Of a DNA stretch of 64,000 nt, positions 8,028 to 16,686 are shown in pieces (within the stretch, counting starts at the first letter, position 1; each line of letters opens with the position of its first letter). The notes under the pieces were generated by a model. It saw only the letters and a list, made by a program, of their open reading frames with translations, made no database searches and had not been told where the DNA came from. The translations under genes and the position numbers were made by a program. This stretch comes from Paenibacillus radicis (ex Gao et al. 2016) (GTDB lineage Bacteria; Bacillota; Bacilli; Paenibacillales; Paenibacillaceae), in NCBI RefSeq assembly GCF_014641555.1, contig NZ_BMHY01000001.1, positions 903,678 through 967,677 of the forward strand, written 5' to 3'.

Positions 8028-8609
8028 ATGTTATACCGCATTTGCAGATTTCTTCTCCTCGTCATCTACAATGTAATCTTCCGGCTTGAGGCGATAGGCA
8101 AGGAGAACATACCGGCCGAAGGCCCGGTTGTGCTTGCCTCGAACCATCTAAGCAATTTTGATCCTCCAACCGTAGGCATTAAGTTGAAGCGGAAGGTTCA
8201 TTATATGGCGAAGCAAGAGCTGTTCGATGTTCCGGTATTCGGTCCATTGATACGGGATCTTGGCGCTTTTCCCGTGAAGCGGGGCGGCGTTAGCAAGGAA
8301 GCCATTCGTTCTGCCATCGGACTTCTTCAGCAAGGCGAAGTGATGGGCATTTTTCCCGAAGGAACGAGAAACAGCGCGGAAGGCGCAGCAGCCAAGAAAG
8401 GTGCTGCCATGATCACGATGCGCAGCGGAGCGACAGTTGTTCCGGTAGCGATTATCGGGAACTACAAGCCTTTTCGCAAAATGAAAATCATTTACGGCAA
8501 ACCGGTTGATCTTACTGCATTCATTAATGATTCATCACCGGATATGCTTGAGCGTGTGACAGAGGCTATTATGGTCCGAATCCGCCAAATGATTAAAGAA
8601 AATCAATAA
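8028..8609 (+). CDS. plsC: 1-acyl-sn-glycerol-3-phosphate acyltransferase
   Basis: Membrane enzyme that adds the second acyl chain to lysophosphatidic acid to give phosphatidic acid. The 193 residues carry the acyltransferase blocks NHLSNFD (HX4D, residues about 39-45), the FPEGTR block and the following VPVAIIG block. An N-terminal hydrophobic helix (residues 5-19) anchors it. It starts four bases after cmk, so translation is probably coupled. The pairing makes sense: cmk recycles CMP released by phospholipid synthesis. Confidence 0.92.
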   Translation: MLYRICRFLLLVIYNVIFRLEAIGKENIPAEGPVVLASNHLSNFDPPTVGIKLKRKVHYMAKQELFDVPVFGPLIRDLGAFPVKRGGVSKEAIRSAIGLLQQGEVMGIFPEGTRNSAEGAAAKKGAAMITMRSGATVVPVAIIGNYKPFRKMKIIYGKPVDLTAFINDSSPDMLERVTEAIMVRIRQMIKENQ

Positions 8610-8686
8610 TTCCCGTCAGGGAACGGCGAAAGCCATTTACGTTGTTTTAAATGCTGCACGCCGTCAGGGACGGCTGCGGGTTTAAA
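8610..8686 (+). promoter_or_regulatory. two hairpins in the leader of the S1-like gene
   Basis: TTCCC-GTCA-GGGAA (8610-8623), then GCCGTC-AGG-GACGGC (8660-8674) flanked by TTTAAA on both sides (about 8646-8651 and 8681-8686), which can close a longer stem over an internal loop. Both loops come from the shared string CGTCAGGGA. They end about 20 bases before the ribosome-binding site of rpsA. A regulatory role is inferred from position. Confidence 0.4.
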
Positions 8687-8721
8687 TAAAGTTGGGGTAT
8701 GAATTGAGGAGGTTATTTCAA

Positions 8722-9966
8722 ATGTCAGAAGAAATCAATGTTCAGGACTCCGTAGCTCAAGAAAATCAAGAGGCTATGGACAATTTTGTGTCTTTGAAAA
8801 AAGGCGATACCGTTAAAGGCACGATCGTCAAAATCGAAGATAACCAAGCTTATGTAAGCCTTGGATATAAATATGACGGTATCATTCCGATTCGCGAGCT
8901 TTCCGCTGTTCAGCTTGAAAATGCAACTGATGCCGTTCAAATCGGCCAAGAGGTTGAGCTGAAAGTCGTAAGCATCGACGACGAGAAAGAAAAACTCGTT
9001 CTGTCGAAACGCCAAATCGACGGAGACCGCGCTTGGGACGTGCTGCAAAGCCGTTTCGAAAGCGGAGAAGTATTTGAAGTTGCAGTAGCTGATGTTGTTA
9101 AAGGCGGCCTTGTCGCTGACGTTGGCGTACGCGGTTTCATCCCTGCTTCCATGGTAGAGCGTCATTTCGTTGAAGATTTCAGCGATTACAAAGGCCGTAC
9201 GCTCCGCGTGAAAGTAAAAGAAATCGATCGCGAGAACAATAAAGTGATCCTGTCCCAGAAAGAAGTTCTGGACGCTGAGTTCGAGCAAAGCAAACAACAA
9301 GTAATGAGTTCCCTGCAAGTGGGCCAACAACTCGAAGGCACAGTTCAACGCCTTACGCCATTCGGCGCATTCGTTGACATCGGCGGCATCGACGGTCTGG
9401 TACACGTATCGGAGCTTTCATGGCAGCATGTTGCTCATCCGAAGGATGTTGTATCCGAAGGTCAAGCGGTAACAGTTAAAGTGCTGAAAGTTGATCCGAC
9501 TGCGGGTAAAATCAGCCTGAGCTTGAAAGCTGCACAACCAGGTCCTTGGGAATCGGCTAACGGCCAATTCGCAATTGGCGATATCGTAACGGGTACAGTA
9601 CGCCGTATCGTAACATTCGGCGCATTCGTTGAAATCGCTCCTGGCGTGGAAGGTCTTGTGCACATTTCCCAAATCGCACACCGCCACATTGCAACGCCTT
9701 ACGATGTTTTGAAAGAAGGGCAAGAAGTACAAGCGAAAGTATTGGACTTCAACCCGGCTGAAAAACGCGTAAGTCTGAGCATCAAAGAAACAGAAGAAGC
9801 TCCTGAGCAACCGGCTGAACAAGCACCGCGTTCGAACAAACCGCAACGCGAGCGTTCGCCTAAGCAAGAGGATCTGGGCAATAACCCGAATGTTAGCTTG
9901 AGCAACCAAAGCATGAGCTACTCCTTGGCTGAACGTTTCGGCGACAAGCTGAGCAAATTGAAATAA
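8722..9966 (+). CDS. rpsA: 30S ribosomal protein S1 homologue (YpfD), four S1 domains
   Basis: RNA-binding protein of the S1 family. The start at 8722 follows GAGGAGGTT; the frame remains open to 8692 without a site there. The 414 residues hold four S1 OB-fold domains at about 16-85, 104-170, 190-258 and 275-345, each with the typical GDxVxGxV...GAFVxI...GLVHxSE pattern in domains 3 and 4, followed by a Glu/Pro/Arg-rich disordered tail. Like B. subtilis YpfD it is shorter than the six-domain E. coli S1, and it may not be a firm ribosome component. A long terminator follows. Confidence 0.92.
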   Translation: MSEEINVQDSVAQENQEAMDNFVSLKKGDTVKGTIVKIEDNQAYVSLGYKYDGIIPIRELSAVQLENATDAVQIGQEVELKVVSIDDEKEKLVLSKRQIDGDRAWDVLQSRFESGEVFEVAVADVVKGGLVADVGVRGFIPASMVERHFVEDFSDYKGRTLRVKVKEIDRENNKVILSQKEVLDAEFEQSKQQVMSSLQVGQQLEGTVQRLTPFGAFVDIGGIDGLVHVSELSWQHVAHPKDVVSEGQAVTVKVLKVDPTAGKISLSLKAAQPGPWESANGQFAIGDIVTGTVRRIVTFGAFVEIAPGVEGLVHISQIAHRHIATPYDVLKEGQEVQAKVLDFNPAEKRVSLSIKETEEAPEQPAEQAPRSNKPQRERSPKQEDLGNNPNVSLSNQSMSYSLAERFGDKLSKLK

Positions 9967-9999
9967 TAAAGGTTTGCTAATTGCATAACCTGCATATGA

Positions 10000-10042
10000 A
10001 GAGGCTATTTCTGATTTCATAATCAGAAATAGCCTCTTTTTT
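10000..10042 (+). terminator. strong intrinsic terminator after rpsA
   Basis: Perfect 16-bp stem, GAGGCTATTTCTGATT (10001-10016) with AATCAGAAATAGCCTC (10021-10036), TCAT loop, six T residues. Confidence 0.95.
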
Positions 10043-10117
10043 CGTGCAACAATCCTGCTTTACGGCATAGTGTTCCATGCTTGGGTGCATAATAGGCCGA
10101 TGAGAGGTGATGGACTT

Positions 10118-10759
10118 ATGAATCCTGGATATATGACACTATGGATCGTAATGATCTTACTAATATTAATAGCAACAGGTTGGTCAGAATGGGTTGGAGC
10201 AGCAGCAGTCAATAAGCGAAAACTAACGATAATTGCGGCGGGCTGCATCGTGCTTCAGCCGCTTCAGCATATGACAGCATTCGGGGCAATTAGTGTCGAA
10301 TGGCATGCCAGCGCGGTCCTACTTATGCTTGCAGCCCTATCGGCTGTTCATGGACAAAGCTTGGCTGAATCGAAATGGTATTTGCTTCTTTGCGCCTTGC
10401 TGACGGGTGTCATTTGGGGTTGTCTGCAAAAAATGTATTTGGCCGATCCGGTGTTCTACTGGCTGGACCCAAGATGGGATGCTCCTTTGCTTGGCGGATT
10501 GTTGGCAGCTGCTTTCTCCTCCAAGGCAAAGCATCAATTTGCTGTGCTTGTATTTTCCGCTGTATTTGCAGAAATAAATTTCGCGGTGCTGAGCGGAGGA
10601 AGGTATATCGGAGCAGTTGGCGAATTAGCATGGTGGGACGGCTTATGGATTGCATTCGCAGCAGTTAGAATTATAAGTTTGTCCTTCGCCATTTTACGAT
10701 CGATTATGGAAAATTTAGCTGTTTTCTTCATGAAAAACAAGCGGAGCAGCCCAGAATAA
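10118..10759 (+). CDS. YphA-family multi-pass membrane protein
   Basis: A 213-residue hydrophobic protein with about six or seven membrane helices spread over its full length and little soluble sequence. The start at 10118 follows GAGGTGA; an ATG at 10070 is in frame but has no site. Its position between the S1-like gene and der is that of B. subtilis yphA, also a membrane protein of unknown role. The family link is by position and topology, not by a motif I can name. Confidence 0.7.
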   Translation: MNPGYMTLWIVMILLILIATGWSEWVGAAAVNKRKLTIIAAGCIVLQPLQHMTAFGAISVEWHASAVLLMLAALSAVHGQSLAESKWYLLLCALLTGVIWGCLQKMYLADPVFYWLDPRWDAPLLGGLLAAAFSSKAKHQFAVLVFSAVFAEINFAVLSGGRYIGAVGELAWWDGLWIAFAAVRIISLSFAILRSIMENLAVFFMKNKRSSPE

Positions 10760-10769
10760 AGATGAAAAG

Positions 10770-10799
10770 TTAGCCAAGTACGTCGTTTTTTGCTATGAT
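10770..10799 (+). promoter_or_regulatory. possible promoter of der
   Basis: TATGAT (10794-10799) with a weak TTAGCC (10770-10775) and an 18-base spacer, 39 bases before the der start codon. Confidence 0.4.
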
Positions 10800-10837
10800 G
10801 TTAGACGTGAGTATTTCTGAAGGAGTGAACATCAACT

Positions 10838-12160
10838 ATGGCAAGACCCGTTATCGCCATCGTCGGGCGTCCGAATGTGGGCAAATCAACCATATTCAAC
10901 CGTATAGTCGGCGACCGGCTCGCAATTGTAGAGGATAAACCGGGGGTTACCCGCGATCGATTGTATAGTGCCGGTGAATGGAACGGCGTCGCTTTCAGCA
11001 TCGTAGATACCGGGGGTATCGAGATCGACGGCGAAGATGAAATTATGAAATCAGTCCGCATGCAAGCGGAGCTGGCAATTGAAGAGGCGGACGTCATTAT
11101 TTTTATGGTAGACGCCAAAGCAGGCTTGACGCATTCGGATGACGAAGTGGCGCAGATGCTTTTCCGCTCCCGCAAGCCCATCGTGCTGGCTGTTAATAAA
11201 GTAGATAACCAGGATCGAATGGATGAGGTATACGAGTTCTACGGCCTCGGTTTCGGACAACCGATGGCTATTTCCGGTTCCCATGGCATCGGAATAGGCG
11301 ATCTGCTTGATGCTGTCGTAGAAAAGCTTCCGATTATTGAGGATGACGGTTATGACGATGATGTGATCCGCGTTGCGCTCATTGGGCGTCCAAACGTAGG
11401 CAAATCTTCGCTCGTCAATGCCTTGCTCGGCGAAGAACGCGTCATTGTGAGCAATGTGGCGGGAACAACGCGGGATGCGATCGATACGCCGTTCGAGCGT
11501 GACGGTCAGCGTTACGTCCTGATCGATACTGCCGGTATGCGCAAACGCGGCAAAGTGTATGAAACGACGGAAAAGTATAGCGTTATGCGCGCGATGAAAG
11601 CGATTGAACGGGCAGATGTCGTGCTTGTGCTTATTAACGGCGAAGAAGGCATCATTGAGCAGGACAAACATATTGCCGGTTATGCTCATGAAGCGGGCAA
11701 AGCTTCGATCTTTGTCGTCAACAAATGGGATGTCGTCGACAAAGACGATAAGACGATGAACGCTTTTACGCAAAACATTCGCGATCATTTTCTATTCATG
11801 ACCTACGCACCGGTCGTGTTTTTGTCGGCGCTTACGAAATCGCGTCTGCATAAGCTGCTGCCGATCGTTAATCATGTATCGCAACAGCATGCGATGCGCA
11901 TTCAGACGCATTTGCTGAACGATGTCGTTGCCGACGCGGTTGCTTATAATCCGCCGCCGACCGACAAAGGAAGACGTCTGAAAATCAACTATGTAACGCA
12001 AGTGGCGACGAAGCCGCCGACGATCGTTATTTTTGTCAACGATCCGGATATGATGCATTTCTCATACGAGCGTTACTTGGAAAACAAAATCCGTGCGGCT
12101 TTTGACTTCGAAGGCACGCCGGTTCGTCTGTTTACACGGAGGAAGTCTGACGAGGATTAG
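10838..12160 (+). CDS. der: ribosome-associated GTPase Der (EngA)
   Basis: Essential GTPase with two tandem G domains that assists 50S subunit maturation. The 440 residues show GRPNVGKST at 9-17, DTGG and NKVD in domain 1; GRPNVGKSS near 183-191, DTAG and NKWD in domain 2; and a C-terminal KH-like domain from about 350. AAGGAGTG precedes the ATG. The stop is six bases from the first candidate start of plsY, so der, plsY and gpsA form one transcription unit. Confidence 0.97.
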   Translation: MARPVIAIVGRPNVGKSTIFNRIVGDRLAIVEDKPGVTRDRLYSAGEWNGVAFSIVDTGGIEIDGEDEIMKSVRMQAELAIEEADVIIFMVDAKAGLTHSDDEVAQMLFRSRKPIVLAVNKVDNQDRMDEVYEFYGLGFGQPMAISGSHGIGIGDLLDAVVEKLPIIEDDGYDDDVIRVALIGRPNVGKSSLVNALLGEERVIVSNVAGTTRDAIDTPFERDGQRYVLIDTAGMRKRGKVYETTEKYSVMRAMKAIERADVVLVLINGEEGIIEQDKHIAGYAHEAGKASIFVVNKWDVVDKDDKTMNAFTQNIRDHFLFMTYAPVVFLSALTKSRLHKLLPIVNHVSQQHAMRIQTHLLNDVVADAVAYNPPPTDKGRRLKINYVTQVATKPPTIVIFVNDPDMMHFSYERYLENKIRAAFDFEGTPVRLFTRRKSDED

Positions 12161-12166
12161 GGGAGA

Positions 12167-12781
12167 ATGATTTTGCTGAACGCTATTATTGCGGTTGTCG
12201 CCAGTTATTTATTAGGTTCGATTTCATTCAGTATCGTAATTGCAAGATTGGTTAAGGGGATCGATATCCGCGAGCATGGAAGCGGCAACGCCGGAGCAAC
12301 GAATACGATTCGGGTATTGGGCAAAGGGCCCGGGCTGCTCGTATTCGTTCTGGATATCGCCAAAGGTATCGCAGCTGTACTGATCGGGCGGTTGCTTGGT
12401 CCTGATGATCTGGGCGACTGGACGGCAGTGCTTAGCGGTCTTGCCGCTATTGTTGGGCACAATTGGCCGATATGGTTCCGCTTTAAAGGCGGAAAGGGTA
12501 TTGCGACTACCGTCGGCGTCATGGTGACATTAGCTTTTGTACCTGCGCTGATTGCCGGCGTTATCGCGATCGCATCTATTGCCATCACGCGTTACGTAAG
12601 TTTGGGATCTCTGCTGTTTGCGGCTTTTGTACCGCTTTTGATCGGCCTCATTCATTATTCATTGCCTTTATTGCTGGTTAGCTTATTGCTTTGCGTCTTT
12701 GCTTTCGTCCGCCACCGGACCAATATCGTCAAGCTTGTGCAAGGAACGGAGAACAAGCTTGGCGCCAAAAAAGGAGCATAA
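12167..12781 (+). CDS. plsY: acyl phosphate:glycerol-3-phosphate acyltransferase PlsY
   Basis: Integral membrane enzyme that moves an acyl group from acyl phosphate to glycerol 3-phosphate, the first acylation of phospholipid synthesis. The 204 residues contain the family motifs SGNAGATNTIRVLG (about 38-51) and the FKGGKG loop near 105-110, with five membrane segments. The ATG at 12167 is only two bases from AGGGGAG; a TTG at 12173 has better spacing and may be the real start. It lies next to gpsA, which makes its substrate, so the operon is functionally coherent. Confidence 0.93.
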   Translation: MILLNAIIAVVASYLLGSISFSIVIARLVKGIDIREHGSGNAGATNTIRVLGKGPGLLVFVLDIAKGIAAVLIGRLLGPDDLGDWTAVLSGLAAIVGHNWPIWFRFKGGKGIATTVGVMVTLAFVPALIAGVIAIASIAITRYVSLGSLLFAAFVPLLIGLIHYSLPLLLVSLLLCVFAFVRHRTNIVKLVQGTENKLGAKKGA

Positions 12782-12785
12782 CAAG

Positions 12786-13820
12786 ATGACGGAAACAAAA
12801 GCGCAGGCGGGGCGCCGCGCGGCCGTATTCGTTGCCGGCAGCTGGGGCACGGCTCTGGCTTCCGTCTTGGCGCAAAACGGATTTGACGTGCTGCTCTGGA
12901 CCCGGAATGCCGATCAGGCAGAGCAAATAAATACCAAGCACGAAAATTCGAAATATTTGCCCGGCGTAAAGCTGCCGCAATCGCTGCGGGCGACGACCGA
13001 AATGAAGGAAGCACTGCAGAATGCCGAGCTGGCTCTGTTTGTTGCGCCTTCCGCCGCGATGCGCGAAGTGGCCAAGCAGGCTGCACCTTTTATGAAGGAA
13101 ACGACATTGTGCATCCATGCGACGAAAGGCTTCGAGACGGGTACGCTGAAAAGAATGACAACGGTGCTTGCTGAGGAGCTTGGCCGTTCACCGGATCAGA
13201 TTGCCGTATTGTCCGGTCCAAGCCATGCGGAGGAAGTTATCCGCAAGCAGCCTACGACGGTCGTCGTGGCTTCTGCCGATCTGGAAGCGGCTGAGCAGGC
13301 TCAGGACGCGTTCATGAATGCGTACTTCCGGGTTTATACAAATCCTGACGTCGCCGGTGTAGAGGTTGCAGGCGCGATCAAGAACATCATTGCGCTTGGA
13401 GCCGGCCTATCTGACGGCTTAGGATTTGGCGACAATGCCAAGGCCGCGCTAATTACGCGGGGATTGGCCGAGATCAGCCGTCTTGGCACAGCGATGGGCG
13501 CTAATCCGCTCACATTCGCAGGCTTAGCTGGTGTTGGCGATCTTGTTGTCACCTGCACAAGCAAGCACAGCCGCAACTGGCGTGCCGGGTCAATGCTTGC
13601 CGACGGCTCACCGCTCGACGATGTGCTGGAGCGAATGGGCATGGTCGTAGAGGGTGTAAAAACGACCCGTGCCGCCTATGAGCTTGCAAGCCGTTATGAC
13701 GTGGAGATGCCCATTACTGCGCAGCTCTATCAAGTGCTGTTCGCCGGCAGCTCGCCGCGTACCGCTGTCGAGAATTTGATGGGCAGACTCAAGACGCATG
13801 AGATTGAACAGATCGAATAG
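12786..13820 (+). CDS. gpsA: NAD(P)H-dependent glycerol-3-phosphate dehydrogenase
   Basis: Reduces dihydroxyacetone phosphate to sn-glycerol 3-phosphate for lipid synthesis. AAGGAGC precedes the ATG at 12786, four bases after plsY; an upstream reading to 12699 overlaps plsY and is rejected. The 344 residues contain the substrate and catalytic blocks LSGPSHAEEV, GAIKNIIALGAG and KTTRAAYELA. The N-terminal nucleotide motif reads VFVAGSWGTALA: the first Gly of the usual GxGxWG is Val. Length and the other motifs argue that the enzyme is functional. Confidence 0.94.
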   Translation: MTETKAQAGRRAAVFVAGSWGTALASVLAQNGFDVLLWTRNADQAEQINTKHENSKYLPGVKLPQSLRATTEMKEALQNAELALFVAPSAAMREVAKQAAPFMKETTLCIHATKGFETGTLKRMTTVLAEELGRSPDQIAVLSGPSHAEEVIRKQPTTVVVASADLEAAEQAQDAFMNAYFRVYTNPDVAGVEVAGAIKNIIALGAGLSDGLGFGDNAKAALITRGLAEISRLGTAMGANPLTFAGLAGVGDLVVTCTSKHSRNWRAGSMLADGSPLDDVLERMGMVVEGVKTTRAAYELASRYDVEMPITAQLYQVLFAGSSPRTAVENLMGRLKTHEIEQIE

Positions 13821-13935
13821 TCCCGTTCAGGCGGTATGATCGCCTACACCAATCCCAGGCCCCTCTCATATGATGGTTTTAGGCAATGCTTACGAGTTAG
13901 GTATGCTGAAGCGATCGCTGCGGGAGGGGAGAAGC

Positions 13936-14214
13936 ATGGAAAAGAAAAGTCTTTCCAAAGATGTGCTGGGGGCAATCAACAAGAAAACAGGTAAAAATAT
14001 TACCGAAAGCTCTGTGAAAAAGCTGGCCAGCGGTGTTACCGACTCAACGATGCAGAACGAAGCGGAGCTGCGCAAGCTTATTAAGCAGGTATCGGAGATG
14101 GCCAAAGTTCCCGTATCGGATTCGACAATGAATGATATTGTCAAAGCGGTCAAGGCGAGCGGGATGAATATGGGCAACATCGAATCGTTAATGAAAATGA
14201 TGATTAAACGATAA
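13936..14214 (+). CDS. stage VI sporulation protein F (SpoVIF-like)
   Basis: A 92-residue helical protein matching the SpoVIF (YjcC) pattern: KKTGKNITESSVKKLASG followed by ELRKLIKQVSEMAKVPVS and a C-terminal IVKAVKAS-MNMGNIESLMKMM. In B. subtilis SpoVIF supports GerE-dependent coat assembly late in the mother cell. GGGAGGGGAG precedes the ATG at 13936; an earlier start at 13870 lacks a site. In B. subtilis this gene lies elsewhere, so its place after gpsA is a lineage feature. A strong terminator follows. Confidence 0.8.
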   Translation: MEKKSLSKDVLGAINKKTGKNITESSVKKLASGVTDSTMQNEAELRKLIKQVSEMAKVPVSDSTMNDIVKAVKASGMNMGNIESLMKMMIKR

Positions 14215-14233
14215 CGCATGATCGGATAAAAGC

Positions 14234-14282
14234 AATGGCGCTGCGGACGAAATTTGCATTTCATCCGCAGCGCCATTTTCCG
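14234..14282 (+). terminator. intrinsic terminator after the spoVIF-like gene
   Basis: AATGGCGCTGCGGA (14234-14247) pairs with TCCGCAGCGCCATT (about 14264-14277), with GAAAT/ATTTC continuing the stem around one bulge, then TTTCCGTTTTT. Confidence 0.85.
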
Positions 14283-14285
14283 TTT

Positions 14286-14314
14286 TTGTCCTTTTTTGCT
14301 GTCGATGCTATAAT
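14286..14314 (+). promoter_or_regulatory. sigma-A promoter of the yphE-ferredoxin-yphF operon
   Basis: TTGTCC (14286-14291), 17-base spacer, TATAAT (14309-14314); 48 bases before the first start codon. Confidence 0.7.
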
Positions 14315-14361
14315 GGATTTTGCAAGATTTATTCTTTTGTAGATTAGGAGAAGATAGACAC

Positions 14362-14541
14362 ATGGATCCAATGTCGAAAATGTGGGTTTCTTTTATCGGT
14401 ATCGGACTGATGGCCATTGCCGCAGTCATCATTACATTTGCCCGTTTGAAGACCAAGGGCGTTGTGAAATTTATATTGTCGCTGATTGCGTTCTTAATGC
14501 TCGTATTCGGCTTTATTTACGGTCTTTTTTCCATCATATAA
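14362..14541 (+). CDS. YphE-like small membrane protein (DUF2768)
   Basis: A 59-residue protein with two membrane helices (about 7-26 and 33-57) separated by a short basic loop (RLKTKG). TAGGAGAAG precedes the ATG. Size, topology and the place between gpsA and yphF/spoIVA fit B. subtilis YphE (DUF2768), of unknown function, expressed around sporulation genes. It is the first gene of a run of five. Confidence 0.75.
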   Translation: MDPMSKMWVSFIGIGLMAIAAVIITFARLKTKGVVKFILSLIAFLMLVFGFIYGLFSII

Positions 14542-14588
14542 GCAACTAGAAGAATGCCATACATAAGCAGTAGAAAGGATTTTTCGAA

Positions 14589-14885
14589 ATGATCGAGCTG
14601 AAGGGAAGAACAAAGACGGCTGCCGTTGAATCAGAAGCGGGCGAGACGCTGCTTCGTTTGGCGCTCAAGCATAAGGTCGATTGGTCCTCTTCCTGCACGC
14701 GGGGCACCTGCGCGCGCTGCCGCTGCATGGTAACGGAAGGTTCTGAAGGGCTTGAGGGCATCACAGATGCCGAATGGGACCGTCTGGAGCCGGAAGAGTT
14801 CGAGGAAGGCTACAGACTTGCTTGTCAGGCTGTCATTAAGGACAGCAGCATTGTCATCAAAGCGTACAACAAACCTTATTTCTAA
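14589..14885 (+). CDS. 2Fe-2S plant-type ferredoxin
   Basis: A 98-residue electron carrier with the beta-grasp ferredoxin fold. The cluster ligands are visible as C-x5-C-x2-C (SSSCTRGTCARCRC, near residues 36-44) and the distant Cys in RLACQA (about 78). It is acidic in the second half. AGAAAGGATT precedes the ATG. It forms a run with a nucleotidyltransferase-like gene and a second ferredoxin. The redox partner is not obvious in the window. Confidence 0.88.
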   Translation: MIELKGRTKTAAVESEAGETLLRLALKHKVDWSSSCTRGTCARCRCMVTEGSEGLEGITDAEWDRLEPEEFEEGYRLACQAVIKDSSIVIKAYNKPYF

Positions 14886-14899
14886 AGGAAGTGCCAATC

Positions 14900-15496
14900 A
14901 TGAGCGTAAAAGGACGAATCGAAAGCGGTTTGGCTGCCGTTGCGCAATTGGGCAGCGGAATCGATTGGGTTGTCGGGGGCAGCACGGGTTTAATGCTGCG
15001 GGGACTGCCGCTGACCAGCGAGCCTAGAGATTTGGATCTATACATCGATGACGCCGATTTCGATCGTCTTTACAATCTGCTGCGTCCTTATGCGGTCGAT
15101 AGTCCCGTGGTGAGCGTGACGGACATATACCGTTCGACGTTATGCCATTTCGAGCTGGAGGGAGTTTCCGTCGAACTGGTCGGCGGATTTGTCGTGAGCG
15201 CACACGGATGCCGTTATGAGACAAAGGTATCAGAATTGTTGAAACCGCTAGCAGAGCGGGTCATTGTGGACGGCAAATATTTCGTTCATACGGTTCCTCT
15301 CGCTCATGAGCTATGGTTCAACGTGCTGCGGGATCGTCCTGATCGCTATCAGCTCATTATGGATGCTTATATACAGGATGAAGCGAGGCATGAGGAAGCG
15401 CTGAAGCAGCTGGAATCTCATAATACGTTTACCCCAGAGATGGTAAAGAAGGTACATCAGATGATTGCGGATAAGCGGACGGGTGTGCTGCGATGA
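14900..15496 (+). CDS. nucleotidyltransferase-like (pol-beta fold) protein
   Basis: The 198-residue protein begins with a pattern of the minimal nucleotidyltransferase fold: VVGGSTGLMLRG (about 22-33) followed by RDLDLYID (about 40-47), i.e. the GG(S/T) helix and the D-x-D metal pair. A third acidic residue may be E-L-V near 93-95. AAGGAAGTG precedes ATG 14900. The gene overlaps the next ferredoxin by four bases (ATGA), so the two are translationally coupled. The substrate is unknown; it could modify a small molecule, tRNA or protein. Confidence 0.65.
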   Translation: MSVKGRIESGLAAVAQLGSGIDWVVGGSTGLMLRGLPLTSEPRDLDLYIDDADFDRLYNLLRPYAVDSPVVSVTDIYRSTLCHFELEGVSVELVGGFVVSAHGCRYETKVSELLKPLAERVIVDGKYFVHTVPLAHELWFNVLRDRPDRYQLIMDAYIQDEARHEEALKQLESHNTFTPEMVKKVHQMIADKRTGVLR

Positions 15497-15843
15497 ACGG
15501 AGAGGTGCGGTTTTTGCCATCCGGCAAAACGGTAAAGGTAAGACGAGGAACAACGCTGCTGGACGCAGCGAGGCAAGCAGGCTTGACGATCCGTACGAGA
15601 TGCGGCGGCAAAGCTGCTTGTTTTATGTGTAAAATGAGCGTGACACCGGACAGCGAGCTGCTGCCGATCGCAGACAATGAGCGGCATAAGCTGGCCGGGC
15701 TGGAGGGCGAGCATATTCGATTGTCATGCCAAGCTAGAGTCGCCGGAAAAGTGACGGCGGAAATTCCGCCTGATCCGCTCCGCTCTGCTGTAGAGAGGCT
15801 GCTGGCAAAGCAAGCGGAAGAGCAGGACGACAAGCTGTGGTAA
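15493..15843 (+). CDS. second 2Fe-2S ferredoxin
   Basis: A 116-residue ferredoxin with C-x5-C-x2-C (RCGGKAACFMCKM, about 37-46) and a final Cys in LSCQA (about 79), then a helical Glu/Lys-rich C-terminal extension. It is clearly related to the ferredoxin at 14589 but has diverged in sequence. The four-base overlap with the nucleotidyltransferase-like gene suggests that the two products are made in equal amounts. Confidence 0.87.
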   Translation: MNGEVRFLPSGKTVKVRRGTTLLDAARQAGLTIRTRCGGKAACFMCKMSVTPDSELLPIADNERHKLAGLEGEHIRLSCQARVAGKVTAEIPPDPLRSAVERLLAKQAEEQDDKLW

Positions 15844-15888
15844 GTTTTATCGGTGGTTGCCAATTCCGAAATTAGGAGGACAACGGAA

Positions 15889-16629
15889 ATGATGAATCAT
15901 TCAATGCGGCGCGGTATCCGTTCCACGCTGCTCATTATGGCTGCTGTGACGCTGGTGGTGCTTAGCGGCTGCATGTATCCTAAGAAACAGTTGAAAGAAA
16001 ATCAGATCGCGCCAAAGGAAGCAGTCCGCAATGTTCAAGGGGCAATCGACCAGTATCAATCCGAGACGGGAGTGCTGCCAATCAAGAACAGCACACCGGA
16101 TACTCCAGTGTATGAGAAGTTCCAAATCGATTTCCATCAGCTTCAAACGCAAGGCTACATAAGCGACATTCCTTCAGCGGCTTTTGAAAAGGGCGGCAAT
16201 TATTATTTTCTGATTATTAATGAAGATACGGAGCCTGCGGTGAAATTGATGAACTTGGTCAATTTCCAGCAGCTCGTCGATATTCAGACTGCGGTGCGCA
16301 CGTATTCAAGCAGCCATAACGGCGAAGTGCCAAAAGGCGGCGAGGCTTATCCGGGTTTTCACTATATCGATTTTGACGCTCTGAAGCGGAAAGCGCCTGA
16401 TCTTCGCAGCGAATTTTCCGGTCAGTCTCTTACCTTGATGACGGACGAGCAGGGCAATGTGTACGCTGATTACGGCCCCGATCTCATGCAAGCGGTACAG
16501 AAAAGCAGCGTCGAACCTGCTGCAGGAACAGATGTGCGAGAGATGCTCGTAGCCTCGAATTTGTTCGTGCCAGTCAAATCGCCTGTCTACCATTGGAAGG
16601 ACGGCGAGCCGCTGGCAATCGCTCCATAG
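15889..16629 (+). CDS. YphF-like lipoprotein
   Basis: A 246-residue exported lipoprotein. TAGGAGGAC precedes the ATG at 15889. The signal peptide ends in the lipobox LSGC (about residues 21-24). The mature part has two similar segments, AVRNVQGAIDQYQSETGVLPIKN and an IQTAVRTYSSSHNGEVPKGG stretch, which resemble the helix-turn pattern of pilin-like or periplasmic modules and suggest an internal duplication. It occupies the yphF position just upstream of spoIVA. Role unknown, probably at the cell surface or in the forespore membranes. Confidence 0.8.
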   Translation: MMNHSMRRGIRSTLLIMAAVTLVVLSGCMYPKKQLKENQIAPKEAVRNVQGAIDQYQSETGVLPIKNSTPDTPVYEKFQIDFHQLQTQGYISDIPSAAFEKGGNYYFLIINEDTEPAVKLMNLVNFQQLVDIQTAVRTYSSSHNGEVPKGGEAYPGFHYIDFDALKRKAPDLRSEFSGQSLTLMTDEQGNVYADYGPDLMQAVQKSSVEPAAGTDVREMLVASNLFVPVKSPVYHWKDGEPLAIAP

Positions 16630-16641
16630 CCTATGAAAGTG

Positions 16642-16686
16642 AAAATCCTCATTGACCCCTGCGAAGGGTGTTAATGAGGATTTTTT
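16642..16686 (+). terminator. intrinsic terminator after the yphF-like gene
   Basis: AAATCCTCATT (16643-16653) pairs with AATGAGGATTT (16673-16683), with inner ACCC/GGGT, then a T run. Confidence 0.9.

Noticed and set aside
8725..9405. 226-codon minus-strand frame inside rpsA
   Set aside because: Mirror of the codon-biased S1 repeats; no independent evidence.
11051..11788. 245-codon minus-strand frame inside der
   Set aside because: Antisense shadow of the G domains; no start signal and no recognisable domain.
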